From the NCBI RefSeq assembly GCF_000503215.1, contig NZ_AYTD01000011.1:434001-498000 (forward strand): DNA of 64,000 bases, read 5' to 3'. Below the pieces are notes generated by a model. That model searched no databases. It was not told the origin of the DNA and saw only the letters and a program-made list of their open reading frames with translations. The position numbers and the translations under genes are program-made. This document shows, piece by piece, positions 8,104 through 15,263 of the stretch. This DNA is from Pseudomonas canadensis. GTDB taxonomy: Bacteria; Pseudomonadota; Gammaproteobacteria; Pseudomonadales; Pseudomonadaceae. Each line of letters begins with the position of its first letter. Position 1 is the first letter of the stretch.

Positions 8104-9669
8104 ATGCGCAATAACCAGCCCGTAACACAGCGTGAGATTTCCCTCGCGCCTTCGCAAAAACTCATCTCCGCCACGGATGTCCGAGGTGTCATCACTTACT
8201 GCAACGACGCGTTTGTCGACATCAGCGGCTTTGAACGCGCTGACTTGATTGGCGCGCCGCAGAACATCGTCCGTCACCCCGATGTGCCCCCCGCCGTGTT
8301 TGCGCACATGTGGAGTGCACTCAAACAAGGCCTGCCCTGGATGGGCATCGTCAAGAACCGCTCGAAAAACGGCGATCATTATTGGGTCAACGCCTACGTC
8401 ACCCCCATATTCGATGGCAGCAAAGTCGTTGGTTTCGAGTCCGTGCGGGTCAAGCCCACGGCGGATGAAATCCGTCGGGCCCAGGCCCTGTACCGCCGCA
8501 TCAGCCAAGGTAAACCGGCCGTTCCGCGGCAGGATGCCTGGCTGCCGGCGGCCATCAGTTGTGTGCCGTATGTGGCAACCGGGCTTACCGGCTGCCTCGC
8601 CGGTTTGTTCCTCAGCGCGCCCGTCGCCATTGCTGTGACCGTTGCAGTCGCAATCCCGGTGGGCGTGCTCTGCTCACGCTGGCGTCAAGGCAGCACGTTG
8701 CGTCTGTTGCACGGTGTGGAGCCCTCGACCTCGGATGCCTTGATCGCGCAGATGTACAGCGACGCCAGCGGACCACAGGCACGTCTCGAAACGGCGTTCC
8801 TCAGCCAGAACGCACGCCTGAAGACCTGCCTCACCCGCTTGCAGGACAGCGCCGAGCAACTCAGTGCCTTGGCCGGGCAATCCGATCAGTTGGCCACCGC
8901 TAGTTCCAAAGGCCTGGACCGCCAGCGTGTCGAAACCGAACAGGTCTCGGCCGCCGTCAACCAGATGGCCGCCACCACCCAGGAAGTCGCCAGCCACGTG
9001 CAACGCACCGCCGACGCCACCCAGCAAGCCAACGTCCTGACCGGGCGCGGGCGCGAAGTGGCACGCGACACCCGTGAGGCGATCGAACGCCTGTCTGCGG
9101 TGGTCAGCGAAACCGGCGCGACCGTGGCGCAACTGGCCAAGGACAGCGACGAAATCGGCAGCGTGGTGGACGTGATCAAGGGCATTGCCGACCAGACCAA
9201 CCTGCTGGCCCTCAACGCAGCCATCGAAGCGGCGCGTGCCGGCGAGCAAGGCCGTGGTTTTGCCGTGGTGGCCGACGAAGTGCGGCAGCTGGCACAACGC
9301 ACGTCCCAGTCCACCACCCAGATCCATGGGTTGATCACCCAGCTGCAGGCGTCCTCCAACAATGCCGTGCAAAGCATGGAACACGGCCAGCGCCAGGCCC
9401 AGGAAGGTGTGGCTTGGGTGCTGGAGGCGGACCAGGCGCTGGTCGGCATCAGCGAAGCGGTGTCCCATATCACTGACATGACCACCCAGATCGCCGCCGC
9501 CACCGAGGAACAGAGCGCGGTCGCCGAGGAAATCAGCCGCAACATCACCACCATCGCCGAACTGGCCGACCAGACGTCGATACAAGCCCATCAATCCACG
9601 GACCTGAGCAAGGAGCTGACGAACAACGCGTCCACCCAATATGCGTTGGTTGAGCGGTTCAATCGCTGA
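8104..9669 (+). CDS. aer: Aer-type aerotaxis receptor (PAS + MCP signalling domain)
   Basis: A 521-aa energy/aerotaxis transducer. Residues ~1-135 form a PAS domain like the FAD-binding PAS of Aer: [30 protein letters not shown] and [17 protein letters not shown]. Two adjacent hydrophobic stretches around 145-190 make a membrane hairpin with almost no periplasmic part. The rest is a coiled-coil MCP domain with the conserved hairpin tip [20 protein letters not shown]. No CheB/R pentapeptide is seen at the C-terminus (ends ALVERFNR). It signals through CheA/CheW encoded elsewhere. A REPIN follows directly. Confidence 0.88.
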   Translation: MRNNQPVTQREISLAPSQKLISATDVRGVITYCNDAFVDISGFERADLIGAPQNIVRHPDVPPAVFAHMWSALKQGLPWMGIVKNRSKNGDHYWVNAYVTPIFDGSKVVGFESVRVKPTADEIRRAQALYRRISQGKPAVPRQDAWLPAAISCVPYVATGLTGCLAGLFLSAPVAIAVTVAVAIPVGVLCSRWRQGSTLRLLHGVEPSTSDALIAQMYSDASGPQARLETAFLSQNARLKTCLTRLQDSAEQLSALAGQSDQLATASSKGLDRQRVETEQVSAAVNQMAATTQEVASHVQRTADATQQANVLTGRGREVARDTREAIERLSAVVSETGATVAQLAKDSDEIGSVVDVIKGIADQTNLLALNAAIEAARAGEQGRGFAVVADEVRQLAQRTSQSTTQIHGLITQLQASSNNAVQSMEHGQRQAQEGVAWVLEADQALVGISEAVSHITDMTTQIAAATEEQSAVAEEISRNITTIAELADQTSIQAHQSTDLSKELTNNASTQYALVERFNR

Positions 9670-9704
9670 GCCTACGTTTACAGTAGCAAGCCCGCTTTCT
9701 GTAG

Positions 9705-9840
9705 TGAGCGGGCTTGTTGTGGTGAGCGGGCTTGCCCCGCGCTGGGCTGCGAAGCAGCCCCATAGCCAGACACACCACGTCGCTCATCGATGGGGCCGCT
9801 TCGCAGCCCAGCGCAGGGCAAGCCTGCTCACCACAGGAAA
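9705..9840. repeat. REPIN (GTGAGCGGGCTTG type), mirrored pair
   Basis: The forward half GTGAGCGGGCTTGCCCCGCG CTGGGCTGCGAAGCAGCCCC starts near 9723. Its inverted counterpart GGGGCCGCTTCGCAGCCCAG CGCAGGGCAAGCCTGCTCAC ends near 9833. They enclose a ~28-bp unique centre. A shorter extra half sits at 9696-9715. Confidence 0.85.
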
Positions 9841-9891
9841 ATCGCTCATCCCAGGATAATGGAGATTTGCTTAGGCAAACCTCCACCCATC

Positions 9892-10191
9892 ATGAATCCC
9901 CCCATGCCCATTACCAATATCCTCCTCGCCGCCGCTACGCTGCTGACCCTCACGCCCGGCCTCGATATGGCGCTGGTGCTCAGGACTGCCACGGTAGAAG
10001 GCAAGCGCCAGGCGTTGCAAGCCAAGCTGGGGATCAACCCCGGTTGTCTGCTGTGGTCTCCAATATTGATCGGCGCCACGCAGTCGCTTTCCGCTTTCCT
10101 GCGTCGCGAAAAGGTCATCCAGTGGATGGACCACACCACCGGTATGATCTTTGTGTTGTTCGCTGCAAGGCTGGCGGCCAGCAAGCGCTGA
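9892..10191 (+). pseudogene. LysE/RhtB-family exporter remnant with internal deletion
   Basis: The frame reads as the first ~50 residues of a LysE/RhtB amino-acid exporter (TPGLDMALVLRTATVEGKRQ, then LGINPGCLLW). It passes directly into the family's C-terminus (FLRREKVIQWMDHTTGMIFV, then AARLAASKR). The family is normally about 200-210 aa; here only ~100 aa remain, so roughly 110 central residues are missing without loss of frame. Most transmembrane helices are gone and transport is very unlikely. The in-frame starts at 9892 and 9904 cannot be distinguished. The stop lies 8 nt from the convergent O-methyltransferase stop. Confidence 0.8.
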
Positions 10192-10199
10192 ATACTCGC

Positions 10200-10856
10200 T
10201 TACCCCAGGCGCATTGAAAGTTCGATGTCATCGGTAAACGGCACCGACAAGTAACCGTTCTCCGGGGCGCGCACATAGGCCAGGTATTCAGGGCAATAAT
10301 CGGTGTTGTCCGCGACTACCAGTGCGCCAGGACGCAGGTTGTTTTCCACCAGGTTCAGCACGTCGCCATACAGCGCCTTGGCGCCGTCCAGCAGCAACAG
10401 ATCGACAACATCCGGCAAGTCGCTGGCCAGGGTCACCAGCGCGTCACCTTCGCGAATGTGGATCAGGTCGCTCACGCCGCCTTCGATGAAATGCTCGCGC
10501 GCCAGGGCGATCTTCGACGCTTCGAATTCGCTGCCGATCAGCACACCGCCGCCGTTGTCACGCAGCGCGGCAGCCAGGAACAAGGTCGACAGCCCAAATG
10601 AAGTGCCAAACTCCACAATCGCCCGCGCCTTATTGCTGCGCGCCAGCATGTAGAGCAGCTTGCCGGTGTCCCGCGACACGGGCAGCCACAGGTCCTTGAG
10701 CATCGAATACAGCGCCATGTATTCGGTTTTGCTGTGCATTAGCCGTTCGCGTTCTTCCTTGGATACCGAGTTCACCAGCGGGCTGGTGGCCGCATTGGCC
10801 TGGGCATAAAGACGTTCGATAAGGGGCGCCAGAGGCGCGGTGGTCAGGCTCGACAT
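10200..10856 (-). CDS. SAM-dependent O-methyltransferase (class I, CmcI/caffeoyl-CoA type)
   Basis: A 218-aa Rossmann methyltransferase of the O-methyltransferase family 3 type. Marks are VEFGTSFGLSTLFLAAAL (SAM-binding motif I), GSEFEASKIALAREH (motif II), LLLLDGAKALYGDVL and a late ADNTDYCPEYLAYVR stretch. The start at 10856 is preferred over the longer frame to 10928 because the longer version runs through the palindromic operators. It is divergent from the TetR gene, the classic layout of a TetR repressor and its target. The substrate is unknown. Confidence 0.82.
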   Translation of the reverse strand: MSSLTTAPLAPLIERLYAQANAATSPLVNSVSKEERERLMHSKTEYMALYSMLKDLWLPVSRDTGKLLYMLARSNKARAIVEFGTSFGLSTLFLAAALRDNGGGVLIGSEFEASKIALAREHFIEGGVSDLIHIREGDALVTLASDLPDVVDLLLLDGAKALYGDVLNLVENNLRPGALVVADNTDYCPEYLAYVRAPENGYLSVPFTDDIELSMRLG

Positions 10857-10884
10857 AATTGATTTCCAGTGAGGTGGGACTAAG

Positions 10885-10928
10885 ATGCGACTAATTCGTC
10901 GCATTAAAAGTATGCGAGTCATTCGCAT
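10885..10928. promoter_or_regulatory. Two tandem palindromic operators between the O-methyltransferase and TetR genes
   Basis: ATGCGAC-TAATTC-GTCGCAT (10885-10904) has perfect 7-bp arms. ATGCGA-GTCAT-TCGCAT (10912-10928) has perfect 6-bp arms. Their centres are about 25.5 bp apart, so they face nearly alternate sides of the helix. They fill the 111-bp divergent promoter region and are the likely sites for the adjacent TetR protein. A further half-site TTCGCATTA lies at about 10938. Confidence 0.75.
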
Positions 10929-10967
10929 CCTTCGCTATTCGCATTAGCCCTGCTTCAGGAGCCCCGT

Positions 10968-11633
10968 ATGACCAGCCGCCAGACCCCACGTATTTCCACG
11001 CGCAAACACCCGCAACAGGCCCGTTCCACCGAGTTGGTGGCGGCGATTCTGCAAGCGGCTATTCAGGTTTTGGCCAAGGAAGGCGCCACCCGTTTCACCA
11101 CTGCACGGGTCGCGGAAAAGGCCGGCGTGAGCGTGGGGTCGGTGTACCAGTACTTCCCCAACAAAGCGGCGATTCTGTTCCGGTTGCAGAGTGATGAGTG
11201 GCAGCAGACCACCCAGATGCTGCGCGACATCCTGGAGAAACGCGACGAAACGCCACTGGATCGCCTGCGAACGTTGGTGCACGCCTTTATCCAATCGGAA
11301 TGCGAAGAAGCGCAGATGCGCGGTGCGCTGAGTGACGCGGCGCCGCTCTATCGTGATGCGCCGGAGGCCCTGGAGGTGCGCGCGGCGGGACGGCAGGCGT
11401 TCAAGGGGTTCATGCTGGAGTTGTTGCCTGAGGTGTCGGTTGACACGCGTACGGTAGCCAGTGATTTGATCCTGACCACGCTCAGTTCAGTGGGGAAGGA
11501 GTTCTCCAACAGTCCGCGAACGGCTGAAGAGATCGCGGTTTATGCCGAGGGGATGGCTGAAATGTTTCGTGCGTATGTGAATGTGCTCAACCTGGTCCAA
11601 AGGGCAACCGATACCTCATTTCTACCAGAGTGA
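10968..11633 (+). CDS. TetR/AcrR-family transcriptional regulator
   Basis: A 221-aa regulator. The N-terminal TetR helix-turn-helix is clear at about residues 17-63: LVAAILQAAIQVLAKEGATR, then FTTARVAEKAGVSVGSVYQYFPNK. A helical ligand and dimerisation domain follows. The ATG at 10968 follows CAGGAGCC. It probably represses both itself and the divergent O-methyltransferase through the palindromes at 10885-10928. Its last 47 bp overlap the convergent GNAT gene tail-to-tail. Confidence 0.9.
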   Translation: MTSRQTPRISTRKHPQQARSTELVAAILQAAIQVLAKEGATRFTTARVAEKAGVSVGSVYQYFPNKAAILFRLQSDEWQQTTQMLRDILEKRDETPLDRLRTLVHAFIQSECEEAQMRGALSDAAPLYRDAPEALEVRAAGRQAFKGFMLELLPEVSVDTRTVASDLILTTLSSVGKEFSNSPRTAEEIAVYAEGMAEMFRAYVNVLNLVQRATDTSFLPE

Positions 11634-12108
11634 CACCTCCCCTCTGAAGATTACGTTCACTCCCCGCGTCCTCGACACAGCCCATCCTGCGATAAAACCG
11701 GATAGCCCTTTCATTTCGGCTCAAGACCCAAAGCGTCAAACCCTGAAACCCCTCCTCCCTCAGGAACTGCAGGCCCGCATTCCACAACGCCAGCCCAACG
11801 CCGGCTTGCCAATACTTGGCTAAAACATAAATGGCCATGACCTCACCGGTGTTTGCTCCGGCAGCTTCTTCGTCACGACTGGCACCGACCGATATCCAGC
11901 CCACAACGTGCCCGTCCAGCTCCGCGACCCACACGTCGGACTCGCCCGACTCAATCGAGCGAACCCAAAAGGATTCGCGCCGAGCCAGCGTTGCATCCAG
12001 CCCATTCAAGAACTCGGCAGGCATCATGTCACGATAGGCTTCCTGCCAACTGCGGATATGCACCTGGGCGATGGCGTTGGCGTCGCCAGGTAATGCTTTG
12101 CGGATCAT
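11587..12108 (-). CDS. GNAT-family N-acetyltransferase
   Basis: A 173-aa acyltransferase with the whole GNAT fold. N-terminal IRKALPGDANAIAQVHIRSW is the usual start, VAELDGHVVGWISVG is strand 3-4, EVMAIYVLAKYWQAGVGLAL holds the acetyl-CoA loop (the Q/R-x-x-G-x-G/A motif reads QAGVG), and LWVLSRNERAIRFYRRMGC is motif B. The substrate is unknown; the layout is that of small-molecule acetyltransferases related to the phosphinothricin-acetylating type. The 3' end overlaps the TetR gene by 47 bp, which is unusually long for a convergent pair. Confidence 0.88.
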   Translation of the reverse strand: MIRKALPGDANAIAQVHIRSWQEAYRDMMPAEFLNGLDATLARRESFWVRSIESGESDVWVAELDGHVVGWISVGASRDEEAAGANTGEVMAIYVLAKYWQAGVGLALWNAGLQFLREEGFQGLTLWVLSRNERAIRFYRRMGCVEDAGSERNLQRGGVTLVEMRYRLPFGPG

Positions 12109-12210
12109 TGATCTATTCCTTATTCAGTCAATGTCCTTCAAGTAAACCCAACCTTCATGACCGTTTACCCTCGTGGTATGTTTCGAGCCCAACCCGCAAA
12201 AGGAGGTGCC

Positions 12211-12774
12211 ATGCAATCGTTAGCCATCAACGCCGCACTGCTGATCATCGACATGCAGCAAGGCATGAACCGACCAAAGCTGGGACGACGCAACAACCCC
12301 GACGCCGAAGTGCAGATACAGCGTCTGCTGACTGCCTGGCGTCAATCCGACCGCCCTGTTGTTCACATCCGGCACATGTCCCGCTCGCCCGACTCGGTGT
12401 TCTGGCCGGGCCAGCCGGGCTGCGAATTCCAGCCGGCGCTGCAACCGCTGGCGCATGAGCATGTGACCGAAAAGAACGTTCCGGATGCCTTCGTCGCCTC
12501 AGGACTGGAACGCTGGCTGCACGCGCGCGGGATCCGGCAACTGGTGATCGCCGGCGTGATCACCAACAACTCGGTCGAGGCCACGGCACGCTCAGGCGGC
12601 AACCTGGGTTTTGCGGTGACGGTGGTTTCGGATGCCTGCTACACCTTCGACCAAACCGATTTGTCCGGGCGCCTGTGGCCCGCGGAAGATGTGCATGCGC
12701 TGTCGCTGAGCAACCTGGCGATGGATTATGCCAAGATTGCCGAGGTCGACGAAATCCTGGCATGCACGGGATGA
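12211..12774 (+). CDS. Isochorismatase-fold (cysteine hydrolase family) protein, Ser at the nucleophile position
   Basis: A 187-aa protein of the isochorismatase-like hydrolase superfamily. The family Asp (in LLIIDMQQGM) and Lys (in VTEKNVPDAF) are present. At the place of the usual nucleophilic Cys the sequence reads GVITNNSVEATAR, giving Ser121. A subset of the family carries TNxS at this position, so this may be a lineage feature rather than an inactivation. The ATG at 12211 has a near-perfect AAAGGAGGTG ribosome-binding site. The open frame upstream to 12157 lacks one. The substrate is unknown. Confidence 0.85.
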   Translation: MQSLAINAALLIIDMQQGMNRPKLGRRNNPDAEVQIQRLLTAWRQSDRPVVHIRHMSRSPDSVFWPGQPGCEFQPALQPLAHEHVTEKNVPDAFVASGLERWLHARGIRQLVIAGVITNNSVEATARSGGNLGFAVTVVSDACYTFDQTDLSGRLWPAEDVHALSLSNLAMDYAKIAEVDEILACTG

Positions 12775-12790
12775 AGAGGATGGATTTACC

Positions 12791-14122
12791 TTAATCCGGA
12801 AAACCGTATTGCTTCATTTTGACCCACTCGGTAATCTCTTCGAACGTTGTAAACTCATGATTGGAAACTTTTAATATCAAGGCTCTTGTCAACGTCTCTA
12901 TTCTCAACACTTCTTGATTATCTGCCCGCTCTCCCGCATGCGCGATTTTACTTCGAATACCATAGAGTAGTTTTATTTCCTTTTCGATACCCAAGCGCTC
13001 AGCGGGCAATTCAGAAAAGATAAACGCAGCCCGCTCCGATATTTTTTGAGTGATACTGCCCATTGAAGTCATAAATGTCTGCACCTCCTTGCCAGTGAGC
13101 AGGCACTCTAATGAGATTGCGAAAAACAAGAATTGCTGCTCATTGGTATCAGCATTAACCGCTTTACCAAACCAATAAATGGATTGAGCGACGGACTTCT
13201 CAACCGATGTTTTCTTCAGGTAACTCTGAAGAAGCGGCCGATATTCCTCTACGATGATCTTGCGGACGGACTCATCTACCAAATGGTAAGTGGTGACGGG
13301 TTCCTCAGGTTGAAGCATAGATAAGGGTTCACAAATAGCCTGATACCCATCAAGCCCGGGATTCAGAAGCCTGAAATTCAGTTCGTACGGGAAGTTATGG
13401 AACGGGCTCTCGGTATCGTTGTATTGATAATAAACAGTAGAGTCTCCCGATTCGGAACCCCATATCGAAACCTTTCTGCGCCTGGGAAAAAAATCACCAT
13501 AATCTTTGTCATACCAGTTACTTGAACGTTTCCAGGCTCTGTAGGAGGAAGATCCAACATGCAGTGAAAGCAAGGCACAAAGGTATTCCGCGAGTTCAAG
13601 CGCTCTGGTGATAGCCTCTCTGTCATCCGTGACAGACTCAACTTCAAGATAGCAATGTGATGAATCCAAAGCATTGATATCATGCTGAGAACTAAAACGT
13701 GCTGTGCCATCCTTTAACAACTCTGGAAGGAGTCCTTCATCGCGCCGATAGAGAACGCCAAACCCAAGATCCATTGATGGGACGCGCATATCAATACCTT
13801 GAATTGGTATGCACGTAGTGCGCTTCTTGATTAATCCGGCAAGGTGGTCAATCAACGCATCAGCTGCTTCTTCACAAGTACTCATGGACACGCATACTTT
13901 AGCAACTGCATTGGAAAAACTTTCTTCAGTGAGGGTTGGGCAATTATTTTGAAAAATTTTCAATGCCCCTTTCAGACCCTTTCGATATTCTACTTCGTCC
14001 CAAGCCACAAGCCTGTAGGGCTTCCCATACAAGTTGAATGTTTTATCTTGCTTACTCGACGATATTATCGTGGTGGCCGAGACCGATTGCTGCAAATACT
14101 TAACGAGGTTTTTGCCATCCAT
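12791..14122 (-). CDS. Large HEPN-domain protein (Apea-like), probable horizontally acquired gene
   Basis: A 443-aa protein I cannot match to a named gene. Residues ~320-430 look like an Apea-type HEPN domain: FFAISLECLLTGK, ITQKISERAAFI, and LLYGIRSKIAHAGE with R390-x4-H395, the R-x4-6-H signature of HEPN ribonucleases. The first ~300 residues are a mixed alpha/beta region without a family I recognise. No signal peptide or membrane segment is seen. Base composition is clearly more AT-rich than all neighbours, with many TTT/AAA/ATA codons, which points to transfer. No antitoxin-sized partner is adjacent. By analogy with Apea/Abi HEPN proteins, an RNase role in stress or phage defence is possible but unproven. 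Confidence 0.7.
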   Translation of the reverse strand: MDGKNLVKYLQQSVSATTIISSSKQDKTFNLYGKPYRLVAWDEVEYRKGLKGALKIFQNNCPTLTEESFSNAVAKVCVSMSTCEEAADALIDHLAGLIKKRTTCIPIQGIDMRVPSMDLGFGVLYRRDEGLLPELLKDGTARFSSQHDINALDSSHCYLEVESVTDDREAITRALELAEYLCALLSLHVGSSSYRAWKRSSNWYDKDYGDFFPRRRKVSIWGSESGDSTVYYQYNDTESPFHNFPYELNFRLLNPGLDGYQAICEPLSMLQPEEPVTTYHLVDESVRKIIVEEYRPLLQSYLKKTSVEKSVAQSIYWFGKAVNADTNEQQFLFFAISLECLLTGKEVQTFMTSMGSITQKISERAAFIFSELPAERLGIEKEIKLLYGIRSKIAHAGERADNQEVLRIETLTRALILKVSNHEFTTFEEITEWVKMKQYGFPD

Positions 14123-14200
14123 AACAAGTTCCTAACACCTGCGATATTAGTAGACAACGCCAATACGATGACGGGAAGCGGACCAGTCCCCGAAGGCTTT

Positions 14201-14644
14201 TTAGTAGGTTGACGGATTTTCCAACAATTCGGCAATAGCTCGGCACAACGTCCCATGTTCATGCTCTGTATACGGTACCGCGTTTTTCCAATCATAAAAC
14301 CACGCCGGCATCGTGCGTTTGTCGTCCGGTTCCGAGGCATAGCGCGGGAAGAGATGGCAATGCAACTCCGGCTCGGAATTGCCCAGGATCTCGTAGTTCA
14401 TGCGCAACGCACCGGTAGCCTGCAACACCGCATCGCCAAGGCGGGCCATGTCCAACAGATAGGCTGTGCGGGCCTCGGTGTCCAGGTCGTTCAGGCTGGC
14501 AACGACCGGGTCAGGCAGCAGCAGGCAGTAACCGGGTAGAAACTGTACATCACCCATGACCGCCCAGCCTGAAGCCATGCGGCAAATGACTTTTTCGTTG
14601 GCGCCATTGCGGGCGAGCGCGACGCGCTCCGTGATAAGCGGCAT
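14201..14644 (-). CDS. HIT-family hydrolase
   Basis: A 147-aa histidine-triad-fold protein, cytosolic. The family pattern is seen as NYEILGNSEPELHCHLFPRY with the HCH pair; the usual third histidine site reads Phe-Pro instead, as in some diverged HIT proteins. The ATG at 14644 is preferred over the upstream frame to 14680 because the protein then begins MPLITERVALAR, the usual short lead into the HIT strand. Members hydrolyse dinucleotide polyphosphates or nucleoside phosphoramidates; the substrate here is unknown. It lies next to the AT-rich HEPN gene with a 78-nt gap. Confidence 0.8.
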   Translation of the reverse strand: MPLITERVALARNGANEKVICRMASGWAVMGDVQFLPGYCLLLPDPVVASLNDLDTEARTAYLLDMARLGDAVLQATGALRMNYEILGNSEPELHCHLFPRYASEPDDKRTMPAWFYDWKNAVPYTEHEHGTLCRAIAELLENPSTY

Positions 14645-14704
14645 ACAGTGTCCTTGATCTGAGTGAGGTCCAGGCGGCATCTTAACGCGACTTCAGCAAC
14701 TGGC

Positions 14705-14870
14705 GGGCTTGTTGTAGTGAGCGGGCTTGCCCCGCGCTGGGGTGCGAAGCAGCCCCAGTAAGATCACCGTGTTTATTCAGACAACCCGCGGGGTTTGGTT
14801 CTAGGGCTGCTTCGCACCCCAGCGCGGGGCAAGCCCGCTCACCACAAGCAAGCCCGCTCACCGCAGTAAG
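14705..14870. repeat. REPIN (GTGAGCGGGCTTG type), mirrored pair
   Basis: The forward half GTGAGCGGGCTTGCCCCGCG CTGGGGTGCGAAGCAGCCCC (about 14717-14756) is mirrored by GGGCTGCTTCGCACCCCAGC GCGGGGCAAGCCCGCTCACC (about 14804-14844). The arms are nearly perfectly complementary over ~40 nt. One more inverted core follows at 14849-14862. It lies between the nirD stop and the HIT gene. Confidence 0.88.
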
Positions 14871-14900
14871 TCGGCTCGACGCAAGACCCTGCACACAGCA

Positions 14901-15263
14901 TCAATCCAATGCCAATTCCACCACCCCAGCGTTCAACCGCACCGGCCAAACCCGCAGCCTCTGATCAGGCGCTTCCAGGCACTGCCCGTCCTCGAGCCGG
15001 TAATGCTGCTTGTAGATCGGCGCCGCCACCACCAGGTCGCCCTTGATACTGCCGATCAAGCCGCGTCCGATCACATTCGCGCCGGATTCCGGGTCATGGT
15101 TGTCGATGGCGAACAACGTCTGGTCCTGCGCACCCGGCAGGTAGAACAGCGCCACTTGCGCGCCGTCCAGCCACACCACCACGCCGGAATTGCTCACCAG
15201 GTCGGTCTCGCTGCACACACCTTTCCAGGTGGTCAGGTTGCGTTGCGGGTTGGCTTGGCTCAT
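14901..15263 (-). CDS. nirD: Assimilatory nitrite reductase small subunit NirD
   Basis: A 120-aa protein with the Rieske-like fold of NirD but without Fe-S ligands, as expected: LTTWKGVCSETDLV, VALFYLPG, LFAIDNHDPESGANVIGRGL and APIYKQHYRLEDGQCLE. It partners NirB in NAD(P)H-dependent reduction of nitrite to ammonia in the cytoplasm. Its ATG overlaps the nirB stop by one base (TGATG), so translation is coupled. The longer open frame upstream is nirB in another frame. Confidence 0.95.
   Translation of the reverse strand: MSQANPQRNLTTWKGVCSETDLVSNSGVVVWLDGAQVALFYLPGAQDQTLFAIDNHDPESGANVIGRGLIGSIKGDLVVAAPIYKQHYRLEDGQCLEAPDQRLRVWPVRLNAGVVELALD

Noticed and set aside
12775..14200. Integron/prophage borders around the HEPN gene
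   Set aside because: I looked for direct repeats, tRNA ends or integrase genes at both sides and saw none.
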